Positions 25,326 through 36,830 of a stretch of DNA of 64,000 nucleotides are shown here, piece after piece; the stretch's first letter is position 1; each line of letters opens with the position of its first letter. The position numbers were made by a program, and so were the translations under genes. The notes beneath the pieces are model-generated. The model ran no database searches. It was not told the origin of the DNA and worked only from the letters and a program-made list of their open reading frames with translations. Location of the stretch: positions 95,752,411 to 95,816,410 of the forward strand of contig CAMTDV010000030.1 in the NCBI GenBank assembly GCA_947069175.1, given 5' to 3'. Origin of the DNA: Scalesia atractyloides (Eukaryota; Streptophyta; Magnoliopsida; Asterales; Asteraceae).

Positions 25326-25840
25326 CTAGGTGTGGGACCCGTGTAAAACACGGGTAAGTTTAGTAACGTTTTATTATATTAATTATACATAACAACATAA
25401 TATAGGATCCATCATATTATTTAGATATAAATACTCCAAATATGCTACGGCATAATAGAAAAGTTATAAACATAACAGTTTCTATCAAACACATGATGCC
25501 AACTTACAAAAAACGTAAGACATAATTGTTTACATTACGATTGATCATATATCAGTTCTGGACAGACGATAGAATCATTAACCGTTCACGTTAACAATCA
25601 AAAACTTGTTTGTATTCCTATAATAACGAAGCACATATTGTCCTCCATTTTGTACTCGGTGACTTCTATCCTAAAAGCGAAAACCTTTCCAACCATTGAC
25701 TTTATCTCTTCTGGAACCAGAAATATATCATCATACTGAAATGATTTTAACTTGTTTGTGTACCATCTGAAATTACGGTTTAATAATTTAAATAATCAAA
25801 ATAGCATCACTAACAATAGTATGTAGATGCAAACATTAAG
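25326..25840 (-). mobile_element. Helitron 3' end with RPA-like exon
   Basis: The minus-strand 3' terminus reads hairpin ACCCGTGTTTTACACGGGT (25337-25355), then CTAG at 25329-25326, then T. Upstream, at about 25768-25590, an exon preceded by a TTTCAG acceptor reads DDIFLVPEEIKSMVGKVFAF and continues RIEVTEYKMEDN before a stop. This resembles the C-terminal domain of replication protein A large subunits, which plant Helitrons often carry. The 5' end was not found. The element may reach past the B3 gene. Confidence 0.55.
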
Positions 25841-26289
25841 GATATCAAAAGTCAGTAAACAAAACACAAAAACATACCATCAAACTTGTTTGTACTTCAA
25901 GGTTTTGAATAACAAAAGACTACGTTAATACTTCATACGTTTTGTAGAACTTCTTTGCAAACCACATTGTTCGTGCTTTTACACATTTGTTTGTTCTTAT
26001 CACAAATCAAAATCTTCAACGCCTTCTTAAAAAATTCCAGTTAACAAACGTTATCTTAAAAATTTCCAATAAGAATCAGAAAAAATACTGAAAGTTAACA
26101 AATGATATCTGAAAAAATTCCAGTTATTTAAAAAATGGTCAAGTTAAGTACACATTATTTAAAATTTCAGTTATTTAAAAATACTGAAAGTTACAATATA
26201 TATAACTTAAATTAACTACACATTATGTTACCCTTATGTAAATATCATAAATCAAGGAGGGTTGTTTGTGTAAGTATATGTTAAATCAA

Positions 26290-26467
26290 TTGAAATTTCG
26301 GGAAACTAACAGTTCTGTGTGCAATACAGACCATCATTACACATCAATAACATCTTTCAAATCTACCTCCAAAATACTTTTTCATCACCGTCTTCATCAT
26401 CTAGGGTTCAACATTCCTCTCATTCTTCTTCTACGATAGACTTCAATCGACCGATTACTAAGAACAG
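26290..26467 (+). other. Putative 5' untranslated exon of B3 gene
   Basis: A CT-rich leader (CACCGTCTTCATCATCTAGG) ends at a good donor, CAG|GTATGT, at 26467. A matching acceptor TTTTTTCAG at 26951 lies 22 bases before the B3 ATG. It reads as a spliced leader. The transcription start is not defined. Confidence 0.45.
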
Positions 26468-26973
26468 GTATGTACATTCAACTTATGATGAAGTTTGTAG
26501 TCTTTTTTCAGTCTTAATGAATCGAATCATTGTAGATATACCATTATAGACAGTTACGAATACTGATTGAAAAAGGATTTACTTAAGTAGTTGTATTATT
26601 TATGCAGAACATGTCAACAGATCATTATTTGGAAACAAATTTCAGTAGATAATCTATGTTTCAGGCATAGTTTTGTATTCATCACCACAGTTCTCTTTGG
26701 CAGACGTTTGGTACAACAGTCTTTGTGTTTATTATCAGTGGTTGTTTGGTTCAACAGTCATTCTCTGTTTCAGGGATATATAAAATCCATATTTATGTTC
26801 TTTGTTTCAGTAGATATTCTTTGTTTTAAAATGATTTTGTGTTGTTATTGTTTTTTGTTTTTTTATTTTCATTTTATTTGTTTCGGAATTCATTATTGTA
26901 ACTTTTAAATATTTTGAACTTTGTATCATTATGGATGTCTTCTTTTTTCAGATTCAACCAGAAAACTGGGAGA

Positions 26974-28425
26974 ATGTCTTTCTACAAGCGTTTTTCATCA
27001 GTCACCAAGGAATTCTTGGTACTGTTGTAATGTTTATGCTTTAAATTAATGTTTAATGTGTTTTACTAATACATATTTTGAAATACTTATCATTGATTGA
27101 TTGCGTATGTGTTTATCTGACAGGTTATACCTAAAAGCTTTTGCAACAAATGGTTATCATCTGTTGTTGATAATGACAATGTTGTCACAAGGTGTGTGAA
27201 TGATAAGACTTGGTTGGTTAATTTTGCCGGACACAATGGTCGTTTTGCGTTCATGGAAGGCTGGGAAAAAGTTGTTGCTGATCTTTCTTTATCCGAAGGA
27301 ACGGTGCTTGTGTTTAGGAAAATCGGACCATATACTTTGTTGCTGACACCTTTTATGAAGGTTGCACCTTATCAGCATTGTCAGCAAAAGTTTGTTATGT
27401 TCAGTGCGATTTCATTCTTTGTGGATAAAGGGTATATTGAGTCTTTCTGCCATTTGGTTGATGAAAATAGAGTTGAACGTTTGGTAAATTATAGTCATAT
27501 CTATTTCTTCATGTCAATCCGTTGAATTGGTTTGATGTTTTTATTGAAAAGGATCGTATTAGCAAGTGTTATTTCTTTGGTGATGGTTGGAAGAAGCTCG
27601 TAGGTTTTCTAGGTTTGGAAGGAAAATGTGTTGTTGCTATAAGATACCTTTTTGACTACAACTTTCATTTGACTCTCTTTGATGTAAATCAATGTGAAGT
27701 TTTTGTACCTAACGCTGCAATGGAAAACACGGCTGGTGGTGTTAAGAAGCCTCCTGGTGAGACATCTAATGCTACTCCTGTAGTAGTTGAGTTACCTGAT
27801 AAACAACCAGCCTTTGATGATGACTGTGATTCACTGGACAAGGATAGTGATTATCATGACTCAGGTGATGGTTCTTCTGGAAGTGACGTTTCTATGGATG
27901 ATGCTTCTGATGATGATGAGCATGAAGATAGTGGTGGTTCTTCTGATGATGATAAAGATGATCCTGATTATCATCCGGTACAGTTTGTATGGAAATTTGA
28001 TCGCCGTTTTGTAAGTTATCTTATGTATTCATTTTATAAATCTGTTATAGATGTTTAGGAGATTTGCTAAAGTTATTTTACAAACATGTATATCTTCAGA
28101 TATTGATTATTGTGTTTTTTTTTTTAATTTTTAACGCCTTCCCGCAACAGTTGCTCTGATGTCGTGTATTGACATGTAGAAGTTGACCGTTCAGAATTTG
28201 CATGGAGTAGACACTGTCATTCATTTCCGACATGGGAAGCATGGTCAAGGCTTCAGATATGTTGCAAGTCAGTGGCGAAAAAAGTTCCTTGTTCCGAACG
28301 ATATCAAGGTACCGCAGAAATGCACCTTCGTTTACGAACCTGATGTTGGCAAAGTTGATTCTGATTCAGGTGTCGATGTAGTTTGTGTGGTGGTTGTTAC
28401 AAACAATTTTAGTATTTTCTACTAA
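26974..28425 (+). CDS. B3 DNA-binding domain protein (REM-like), frame broken once
   Basis: The model is 26974-27018, intron, 27124-27525, then a shifted frame to 28010, intron (GTAAGT to TGTAG), and 28180-28425. The first exons give MSFYKRFSS, EFL joined to VIPKSFCNKW, then WLVNFAGHNGRFAFMEGWEK and SEGTVLVFR. This is a B3 fold in the REM style: basic N-strand, FxxGWxxF core, then EGxxLVF. The reading frame stops at 27525. From about 27501 the +1 frame continues with a second B3-like half (NWFDVFIEKDR, CYFFGDGWKKLVGF), an Asp/Ser-rich acidic stretch (about 27817-27980), and a third B3-like piece in the last exon (LTVQNLHGVDTVIH, WRKKFLVPNDIK). I found no intron that reconciles the frames, so this is a one-base deletion, a sequencing error, or two shorter products. 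B3 proteins are plant nuclear transcription factors. Target and role are unknown. Confidence 0.6.
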
Positions 28426-28429
28426 GCTT

Positions 28430-30370
28430 ATCGTTAGTACTTTTAAACAATTATATATATGGGTTTTGTAATGGTTGTATCTAAACCTTTATATAGTATT
28501 TTGAAGAATCCAATGCAGCACTCTTTGTGTGAATACAGGGACAGTATAGTTAAGAAGTTTAACAATACGGTCTACTACCATATTTGTATATTCAGAAACA
28601 CAGTCGGGAATACTACTAATTTAAAAATGTTTGGATCTATTCATTTACGCAATGTCACAAACACTTGGCATGCAGCCTTAAAAAACATCTGGATTTATTC
28701 TCTGATTATTACACCACCCAACAGAACAAAAAGTAATTAACCGACCGTCATATCTGAGTATAATATCAATATTATATATTAGGAGTATAATAGCAATATT
28801 ATGACACTAACAATCGCATTTAAAAAAAGACTATTTAGAACAACTCGATTACCTAAATTGACCAATTTCTCTCAGTTGCGCATTCTCCATCCAACACAGA
28901 GGAAAACAGAAATTTATTATCTTAAACAAACATTCAACTTTTGGTGTCAAAATATTAATATAAGACCTTAAGTCTATGCTTCAACTTTAGTTTAATCTCT
29001 TGGAGACATAAATAGGTACTCCTACAATCAAAAGAACTAAAATCCAGTTGTCCCAAAAAGAAAAGAACGATATAGATCATAATCATCAGTTACATGAGAT
29101 CCACTCACATTGTTTACGAAGCATCTTGAACTGTCCAAATGCTAATCAATCTTTTCTCCTCCTGCTCCCACAATTGTTGTTCCAACAATTTTATTTTATA
29201 GAACATCAAGTAATTAAATGAAAAAAAAAAAAGCAATACACTTTTTCAGATTCAGAACCACCCGAAGAAAGAAACGACCAAATGGCATTACAATTTGCCT
29301 AAATTTCATACAAAAGACAGATCTAAACCAACATATCAGTTTTTAATCACAATTAAAAAGTTGAGTAAGTTAGAATCAGTTGTTTAATCACAATTCAAAA
29401 GTTGAAACTGAATTCAGATCTTAACCAACATATCATGATCTGCAACTAATCTAACCTAACCAAAACACATCAATACACAGAACAAAACCTAACCTCATCT
29501 TCTTCGCCGTCTTCCTCCGGTTCCTCGCCGGCTTCGATCAATCGCCGTCCACTAAGAAGTAAAATCTATGAAAGCAACCATAAAAAACAAATCAGCAAAG
29601 ATCTAAATCCATAGATTAAACTTTTAAAGATTAAAAAACATACCTTCGATTAATCCTGGCATTGTACAGACACCGAGATTGGAAGCATTGTTGGAGATTC
29701 AAACCTCAGAGAATAGAGTGAGAATGGAGAGAGACACGGAGAAAGAGGAGACATGTGGATTTGAATTTCAAAATTTCAATTTCATATGAAGAGGGAAAAC
29801 ATTATATTATGAAAAAATGGTATGTATATGTAAATACGTAATATGATGTAATAATGACTTAAGATTTACCTACTTGGATGGCTTCATGAGTTGACACATA
29901 AACAAAGATGATGTTAGCGGCTTTCTCCTTTTACAGAGAAGGGAGATTATAATGGTTACCTGTATATATAAAAAAGGACTTTTGGCCTATTATACTTAAT
30001 TTTTTACAAGTTTTCACAAGGTAACATCTTATACTCATTTCTGTTTTCTTTAACAATTATTCAGTTAAAGATTTTAAGTACTACCAAAAATAGATTAATG
30101 TTTAATCATAGAGTGATTCAGTAAATGATTCTAACAGATATAAAGGCTATTTCCAAATTGTTGTACTTACAAAGAACCCATATCCTTTGGATTGCTACCG
30201 AATCATATCACTAAGAAACATTTATAGTTAAATGATCAAATAGGCTTTCGTTCTTAGATTATCATACCATAATGTTGGAGTTTTAAATTCTGGAGCTAAA
30301 GGTTAAAGACTGATTTGCTTTACACGACATGTTATAAGTTTAACGCCGTTAACCAGACCGCTAACTAGTA
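28430..30370. other. Intergenic, possible first exons of a minus-strand transcript
   Basis: No full gene is seen. On the minus strand at about 29760-29480, a CT-rich leader is followed by ATGCCAGGATTAATCGAAG and a GTATGT donor (about 29645), then a CATAG acceptor (about 29570) and a Glu/Asp-rich frame. This looks like the 5' end of a gene whose remainder is not here, possibly captured. The rest is AT-rich. Confidence 0.35.
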
Positions 30371-30377
30371 TTTTTTA

Positions 30378-30568
30378 TTGTCGCAAAAGTCGTTAGGTGC
30401 TCTCTAGTTGGGGTTGAGAGTGTTAAGAAAGTACTCGGCCTAGGCAGAGAGTACTCGGCCTAGGCAGAGAGTACTTGGCCTAGATAGAGAGTACTCGGAT
30501 CTCGGCAGCCTACCTTGTAGCGAGTACACGAGAAGTACTCAGCCTCCAAGACCTTGTTTTAAACCAGT
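30378..30568. mobile_element. Short copy of the 0.66-kb hAT family
   Basis: Shares CGCAAAAGTCG, GCAGCCTACCTTGTAGCGA and CAAGACCTTGTTTTA with the ends of the element at 658-2874. Inside is a triplicated 22-base unit built on AGAGAGTACTCGGCCTAGGC. Its flanking duplication is not clear. Confidence 0.6.
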
Positions 30569-31440
30569 TGTTTTTTTCAACATACACATTTGTCATATAC
30601 AATGTCTCCACCTCTTTTTGTATCCATGCTATTTATTTATTTATCATATTCATATGCATCATATTCTTATACCTTTCTTTTATATTTAGTCTGGGTTAGT
30701 ATGTTGAACATGATAGAACCCTTGTTGGAGCGAATTCCGTAAAGGACTAACTCTGCCTTCGAAATGGGGCTCCACCGGCTTCGGATCAAGTTATTGCTAG
30801 TGTGTTTTTTTCTTTTTCTTTACAGTATTTGGTTCGCTTATCATTAAGGATGAACAAATAACCTAATTAACCGAATGGTTACCGAATTACCTAAATCGAA
30901 CAATTACTAATGGTTCGGTTAAACAATAACCGATTAACAAAAAATTGCGATAAACAACATGAAAGGGAGGGGGTGTGAGGGCAGTGACACCGGTGACTTG
31001 GGCAACCCACAAACCAAGTCAATGATCACACACCAGCTCAAACCTTTTTTTTCTAAATGTTTTCAATTTATGTGATATAATATTATTTTAATGGGTGGTG
31101 GATAGTGAAATCAATACAACAAAAACTGAAATAAATAAGTAAGAGTTCATGCCTACGTGACAGTGATGTAGTTGTTAGGTTTCAACGTAATGGTGATAAT
31201 TACAAACTACATTTTTTTAGAGGTTGGTCACTTGGCCGTGTCTTTGATGTGTAAAGTGTTTAAAATGAAGTCATTTATAGTTATATATTGGTCATCCAGA
31301 TTGATGTCAAAATACAAATCAAGTAGAGAAAACCACTATAAAAAATGAGCCCTTAGTGTTGGCATAGAGAAAACCGCTATAAAAAATGAGCCCTCATATC
31401 AAAATAGAGTGCAAAGAAAATTATGAAAGTAAGTTTCACT
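30569..31440. other. Intergenic, no gene seen
   Basis: AT-rich DNA. A direct repeat of AGAGAAAACC-CTATAAAAA lies at about 31327 and 31367. No coding or element border is supported. Confidence 0.35.
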
Positions 31441-31445
31441 TTTTT

Positions 31446-31747
31446 AGGCACCTTCCTATTCAAACACCCCACCTATTCAGTTTGTCTATTCACACACCTC
31501 CCAGTATCGAGCTGTGGCCAAAATGCGGCGTTTTGGTCCGGTCAATCACACAAAAACTGACGGGTGTCTGACGGGTCTGTTGACCGGACCAAAACGTCGA
31601 GCTTTGGCCGCGTTTTGGTCATGTCAACAGGACACCCGTCAGTCTTTATCTGGTTGACCGGACCAAAACCCGCACTTTGGCCACAGCTCGACACTGAGAG
31701 ATGTGTGAATAGACAAAGTGGGTGTGTGAATAGACATTTCCTTTTTT
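31446..31747. mobile_element. Foldback MITE, near-perfect palindrome
   Basis: Arms of over 100 bases pair across the centre near 31590. Blocks such as GTCTATTCACACACC, CGAGCTGTGGCCAAA and TTTTGGTCCGGTCAA each occur in direct and inverted form. The element is non-coding and its RNA would form a long hairpin. No clear target-site duplication was found. Confidence 0.7.
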
Positions 31748-31899
31748 AGTCATGGCTCAGTTTTTCGGTTAGTTGAACCATAACCAAATCGAACCACTGC
31801 CTCTGCTCACCTAATAATCTGCCACGTCTTAAATGTAAAACTCACTTTTACTTTCATTTGTCTGTATTTTCTAAATTTCATCTTTCTTTCTTTTTTCTT

Positions 31900-32100
31900 T
31901 TCTGAACAGCATCTCGATCAGAGCTATACATGACCAAAGGTCGATCAAAGTAGAATTCGAATCTGAGCCTTCTGGGCAGGAACCCACTAGGTGGTTAATG
32001 AAACACTGGTTAACACAGCTGAGTTGTCTCGTTGAAATGGGTTCGCTAACACAAGGTTAACACAGCTCTTTGTTTTTTATAGTTAAATAAATGTATGACT
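31900..32100 (-). mobile_element. Possible SINE remnant
   Basis: On the minus strand TTAACCACCTAGTGGG and GATTCGAATTC stand where box A and box B would be. GAGACAACTC is also shared with the SINE-like unit near 43.15 kb. There is no tail or duplication, so the assignment is weak. Confidence 0.3.
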
Positions 32101-33030
32101 TTGTGTTAACTATATATATATATATAGCAGCAAACTAACCCTCTAGAACACCAGTTATGAAATTATTTTTGGTTATCTTTATCACACTTTTTTTGTAAAT
32201 TAATTAATAATATGTATTTTGACAATACGTTCAACTTGTCTATAAGTTGGTGCATCTTAGTTTTTACATGTAGCAAAGTGAATCCTTCCAGGTTAAACTT
32301 AGAAACACCTATTTTTAATCCAAAAATAACTAATCGATCTCGTGTCTTCCAAAATCTTTGAAGCAATGAGCTCTTTGTTGGAGAATATTAAATTGTTTCT
32401 AGCCCTCCAACACGTGCCTTAAATTGCTTTTCTTTTTACCAGACTCCACTTTGTGAACATCAGACAAGATTTGAGAGATGCCACGCCATGAAGAGACAAA
32501 TTGCCACACAATGTAACATACTATTGCAATCCGCAAACTCAATTAACTCCTCATGTGTTAAAACTTTTCCACCTCAAAAGCCAATGAACTTGTTGGTTAT
32601 GAAGGTGCTAACAGGAATTTATCATGCGTCTTTTATCAAACTCGAGGCCAAAAAACGAATGCTATCACCCCTTACCCCCTCGCCTTTGATCGTGTTCCCT
32701 AGATTTATATTAGAATTCGAAAGATGATTTTCAAGTTTGGCAATAGAGTTCCAACCCCCTAGTAAACTTTTCACAGAAGGAAGAATTGGCCATGACCCGG
32801 TTTGAATCATCAATTGCAAAAACAACCTTCCTCCGGAGAGCCTTTGTTTTGCTTTTGAGAACAATGTTGGCATCTCTTAAGGGAGTAAGACCCAACCCAC
32901 CAGCTTCAGTGGAAGAAGTAACTTTTTTTTCCATTCAACCCAACTTATTTTTTTTAATCTGAGCTTTTACCCCAAAAGAAATGCCTCCTTTTTACTTAAT
33001 CAAATATTTTACAAGGTGCCTTATTTAATG

Positions 33031-33492
33031 AAAGGGTATTGGATTTTATCATCCTCAATTATTGGCTATTGTCACCCCCAGCTATCACTTTGACGTCCAC
33101 CACCTCCAACTTAACATTTCAGTTATCATGTCACCCCGTCGTTAACCAAACACTAACTCAATTAGTTTTTTTTTATCCTACGTGGCCAATTTTAAAAACA
33201 AGCCACGTCATATAAAATTGGCCACGTAGGATAAAAAACTAATTGAGTTAGTGTTTGGTTAAAGACGGGGTGACGGACAACCAAAGTGTTAAGTTGGGTT
33301 GGTGGGTGTCAAAACCTAACTGAACGGAATTGTTACTTTTAAAAATGCTTTCTGAAAAGAAAGAAGGTCCATTCTCCCACGTAGTTCGTCGGTCAATCCA
33401 ACAATTTTCTTCTCAAAATAATTGGGATGATAGTTGGAGGTGGTAGTGGCTAACAACTTATAGTTTGGAGTGATAAAATCCAATAACCCTTT
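33031..33492. mobile_element. Foldback MITE inside LINE
   Basis: Inverted ends AAAGGGTATTGGATTTTATC and AAAGGGTTATTGGATTTTAT (reverse complement) and an inner palindrome around TCCTACGTGGCCAATTTTA (about 33176-33240) define it. It sits between LINE codons for ESLPTY and KAPCKIF. The target-site duplication is not clear. Confidence 0.65.
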
Positions 33493-33546
33493 AATAAAAA
33501 TTAGTAAGTTGGAAGAGATTCTAACACTAATTTGACAAGGTTAATC

Positions 33547-36045
33547 TGTGACAACCCATAACTTTAAGGTAGAAACCTGTTTGTTTCACTTTTATCAATC
33601 AAACCGTACACTTTAATTATTTGGTGAACTAATCATATTTTATTTTATTCATATCGCTTTAGACCGACCTGAACCGTTTGAACAAAAACACTCGTCTCGC
33701 GTGTTGATTCAACCCACTCGTAAAACCCGAAACCTTTGAGGTCCACATTGCTAGTATAATATACACATATATTAGTAGTTGTAATATAATATACACATAT
33801 ATTAGTAGTTGTAAAAAAAATTAACAATAACATGAAGCAAAAAGTGGTTGCCACTATACACACCCCCACTCCCACATTATGTTAATTGGCAACCCCATGT
33901 GCATGGGCCGAATTCCTTCCCTAAACCAACTAAGCCATGGCCTTAACCCAAATTGAGCCCATACTGCCCCCAACTATTAGTGTACGTACAAGCATGATTT
34001 AATAAGTTAACTTCCAAAAAAATTAAACCCTAATTGTCTATCCTCCTTACCTGTGAACTTCTGCTTCTGTTTTCCCCCCCTCTCTCGCTACTGGCAGAGC
34101 AAACAGGACCCAAGGAATTAAATCTGCTCGGTTTCTAGACTCGATCCTACTCCATTTTTCGCTAGGTATCTTTATCATGTGTTTTGTGTTAATTATTAAT
34201 GTTCATGCACGACTTGTACTAAATTATCTTGGCTGCGTTTTCTGACTTCTTGATGTTTTATGATGATTTTAATGGATTAGGTTTGTTAGGGTTCATGTTA
34301 GTTGGGTGGTTGATTGGTTGGTTGTTTGGATTTGGTATCTTTGTAATTTGTGGGTGAAGAATAGTGATGAACTTGATATAAATGACCTACAATCTACTAC
34401 GGTTGATGTTGATAACTCATTGTGTTCGTTAGTGATCGTTTTGGGGAGGTCGGGTAACGACTAGAACTGAAACAGAATCTGTCTAGGATTATGCAGCCAA
34501 CTTCAGTTGGCTGTAAACAGGTCGTTATATATCAAAAAAACTGATTTTCTGAAGTCTAAAACGTACGTTTTTTAAAAACACTTCAAATGGTGCCGGGATC
34601 GCATTTTTCTGAGGTCGTTTACTATTTTTAAAGGATTATTTTGTACAACAGCAAAAGCTGCGTTTTTCTGCAGAAAATTCATGTTACGCTTTTCGTTATA
34701 ACTTGTAAACTGGATAGAGTTAGGCTGTGAATTTCATATAGTAGCTGGGCACGGAAGTTGCCGAAAATCTCCCACTGGAATATTGCCATTCGGACAGACA
34801 ATAATTTTTAAATAAATTTTTCCGTGGACCTGTAGTCAGAAAGCGACAAATCTGACTGCAACCTATTAGATGATTTTTAATAAATAATTGGTAATGATTT
34901 GGGTCTAGAGATTTTTACACAAAGTGACATGGACCACTTGGAACGTTCTGTAATTCTTCGAGAACTATCCGGTGCCCGAACGGTCCCGATTAACGTACCG
35001 CAAATTGTCCAAAAATGCACTTAAAAGCTGAATTTTTGTGACAAGATTTATTATGTGATTTGTGACGAAAAGGTTGTCGCTATTTCGAATAACGACACTT
35101 TTCATGCATGTGTGTGTATATATATATATATTAATTTTTTGCGTGCTATGTGTTAGATACGTGTAGAACTTATGTATTTGCATCCACACACACTAACGAA
35201 TCTATGGTAACCATAATAGGACGTGGTTGACCACTTCAGCTCATAAAACACCTAAGCCTTACCGAGCAAAACAAAGGTGACTTCACTGCTCTTTTACAAG
35301 CGTGCGTTCCGAGGGAACAAACAAACTATTATTCCTTGGAGGAATACATTTACGAAACTACTATTCCTTGGAGGAATACTTTTCATAACTGTTAAAGTTT
35401 AATTTCGATGTTGGATAATCTATTCACCTCTATCACTTAAGTCCCATCTTATTACCGAACTAGTTGCTTGGAGGGCAACAGGGTATTAGTTAATAGCGCT
35501 ATTAGGCTTGACAACCTCACGCCGTACCTGGATTGGACGGGCGTGAACTAATGACCTTAACCACATGATCTCAATGTTGATAGGCATTGGGGAAGGGCAA
35601 ACAAACTGACGTCACTGCGGTATCGAGTTATTATCAACATGTCTTTAAACTAAACGCCAACCCATTTTCGTTAAACAAAACTGTGAACTCGCCGGCTTAA
35701 TCGCTGATACACTTTTTCTGCATGCTTGCAGGTTGTTAGATGATTCATGCATGGAAACTTGCAGTCTGGGGAGCTTGAAGTGTCATAGAGAGTGTTACTT
35801 AATTGCAAACAATAAAACCTCACGCCTTAAAACATTTTTATTTCAATTGTTTGAGATACTTACATTTGCTTCCGCTGAACACATATGTTGATTGAAATGT
35901 TTAAATTGAAATTCACTATTCATGTTGGACGTGATAACTTGTTTTATATTATTTTACTATTAGTTCGACATGATTAGTGGCTAGATCCTGGTACATCACA
36001 CGCCTCGCGGTAAAACTCCGCAAGCGGTAATTTGGCGGTGTGACA
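33547..36045 (+). mobile_element. Solo LTR, Ty3/gypsy-like, 2499 bp
   Basis: It begins TGTGACAACCC and ends GGCGGTGTGACA, as in long LTRs of plant gypsy elements. A perfect 5-bp duplication TAATC lies at 33542-33546 and 36046-36050. There is no primer-binding site, gag or pol next to it, so the element recombined out. Orientation is taken from the ACCTCACGCC and CGCAAGCGGTAATTTGG blocks near the 3' end. It interrupts the LINE frame exactly at the GGRLTL motif. Confidence 0.8.
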
Positions 36046-36830
36046 TAATCGCCCCCCAATAGATAAGGTTAAGGATTTTCATAAGGATAATCACTTAATC
36101 AGCCATCAAACATCTAAAACGGGCATCCAATTGATCATGTGGTTCATGTTTGCTCCAACTAAGCCAAGGTGAGTTAAAGGAAACTGGCCCGTTGTATAAA
36201 GAAGGATTGATGCAAGAGGGCTGACCTTAGCAGGCTAAACACCAATACCAAATAATGTATACATATGAAAGTTAACACGGAGATCAGGCACCAAATAAAA
36301 ACATCAAATAATTTAGTCCACATGGCTTACATTCATCTCAAACCATTCCTCAATCAATAAGGTGTCATCCGCAAATAAAAGGTGAGTGACTGTAGGCCCA
36401 CTATTTGGACATTTTAACCCCTGAATAATACCAGCCTCACTTCCCATATTTATTTAATCATGTAAATGAGAGCTTCCATCCCAATGATAAAAGGAAAGGT
36501 GATAGTGGGTCACCTTGTCTCAATCCCTGTTGAAACTAGAACTCGATAGATAGGCAATCGAGGAACGAGCCGATAATATAATTCCCATCACATCTTCATC
36601 ACTTAGTTGGGAAATTTACTTGTTTAAGAATAGAATCAACAAATACCCAAGAAACGTGCTAAAATGCTTTTTCAAAATCAATGTTAAAAAGAAATGCGTT
36701 GGATTTCTTTTTATGGCCCAAGATAAAATTTCATTTATGATTAAAGGGCCATCAATGATGTTTCTGTCTTTCAAAAAAAATGGCATGAGTATTGATCGGA
36801 CCGTGTTGCGTCCCAGTCAAAGATAATATT

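Larger units (their letters stand above)
32260..36830 (-). pseudogene. L1-like LINE reverse transcriptase, split by two insertions
   Basis: On the minus strand the pieces run in RT order from right to left: FLKGRNILDG-like sequence near 36770, FLFNIDFEKAF near 36690, GLRQGDPLSPFL near 36520, HLLFADDTLLIEEW near 36375 (catalytic FADD), LGLVGANMNHMINW near 36150 and LSIGGRL at 36055. The LTR at 33547-36045 interrupts here. The frame resumes with TLS and LESLPTY at 33540-33500, then the MITE at 33031-33492. It continues with KAPCKIFD and HFFWG at 33010, GGLGLTPLRDANI near 32880, SIAKLENHLSNSNINL near 32690 and a decayed C-terminal part to about 32260. Many stops and shifts make it dead. Removing both insertions restores one colinear LINE. 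Confidence 0.75.

Noticed and set aside
26319..26549. 76-codon frame before the B3 gene
   Set aside because: It crosses a good splice donor at 26467 and is better explained as spliced leader.
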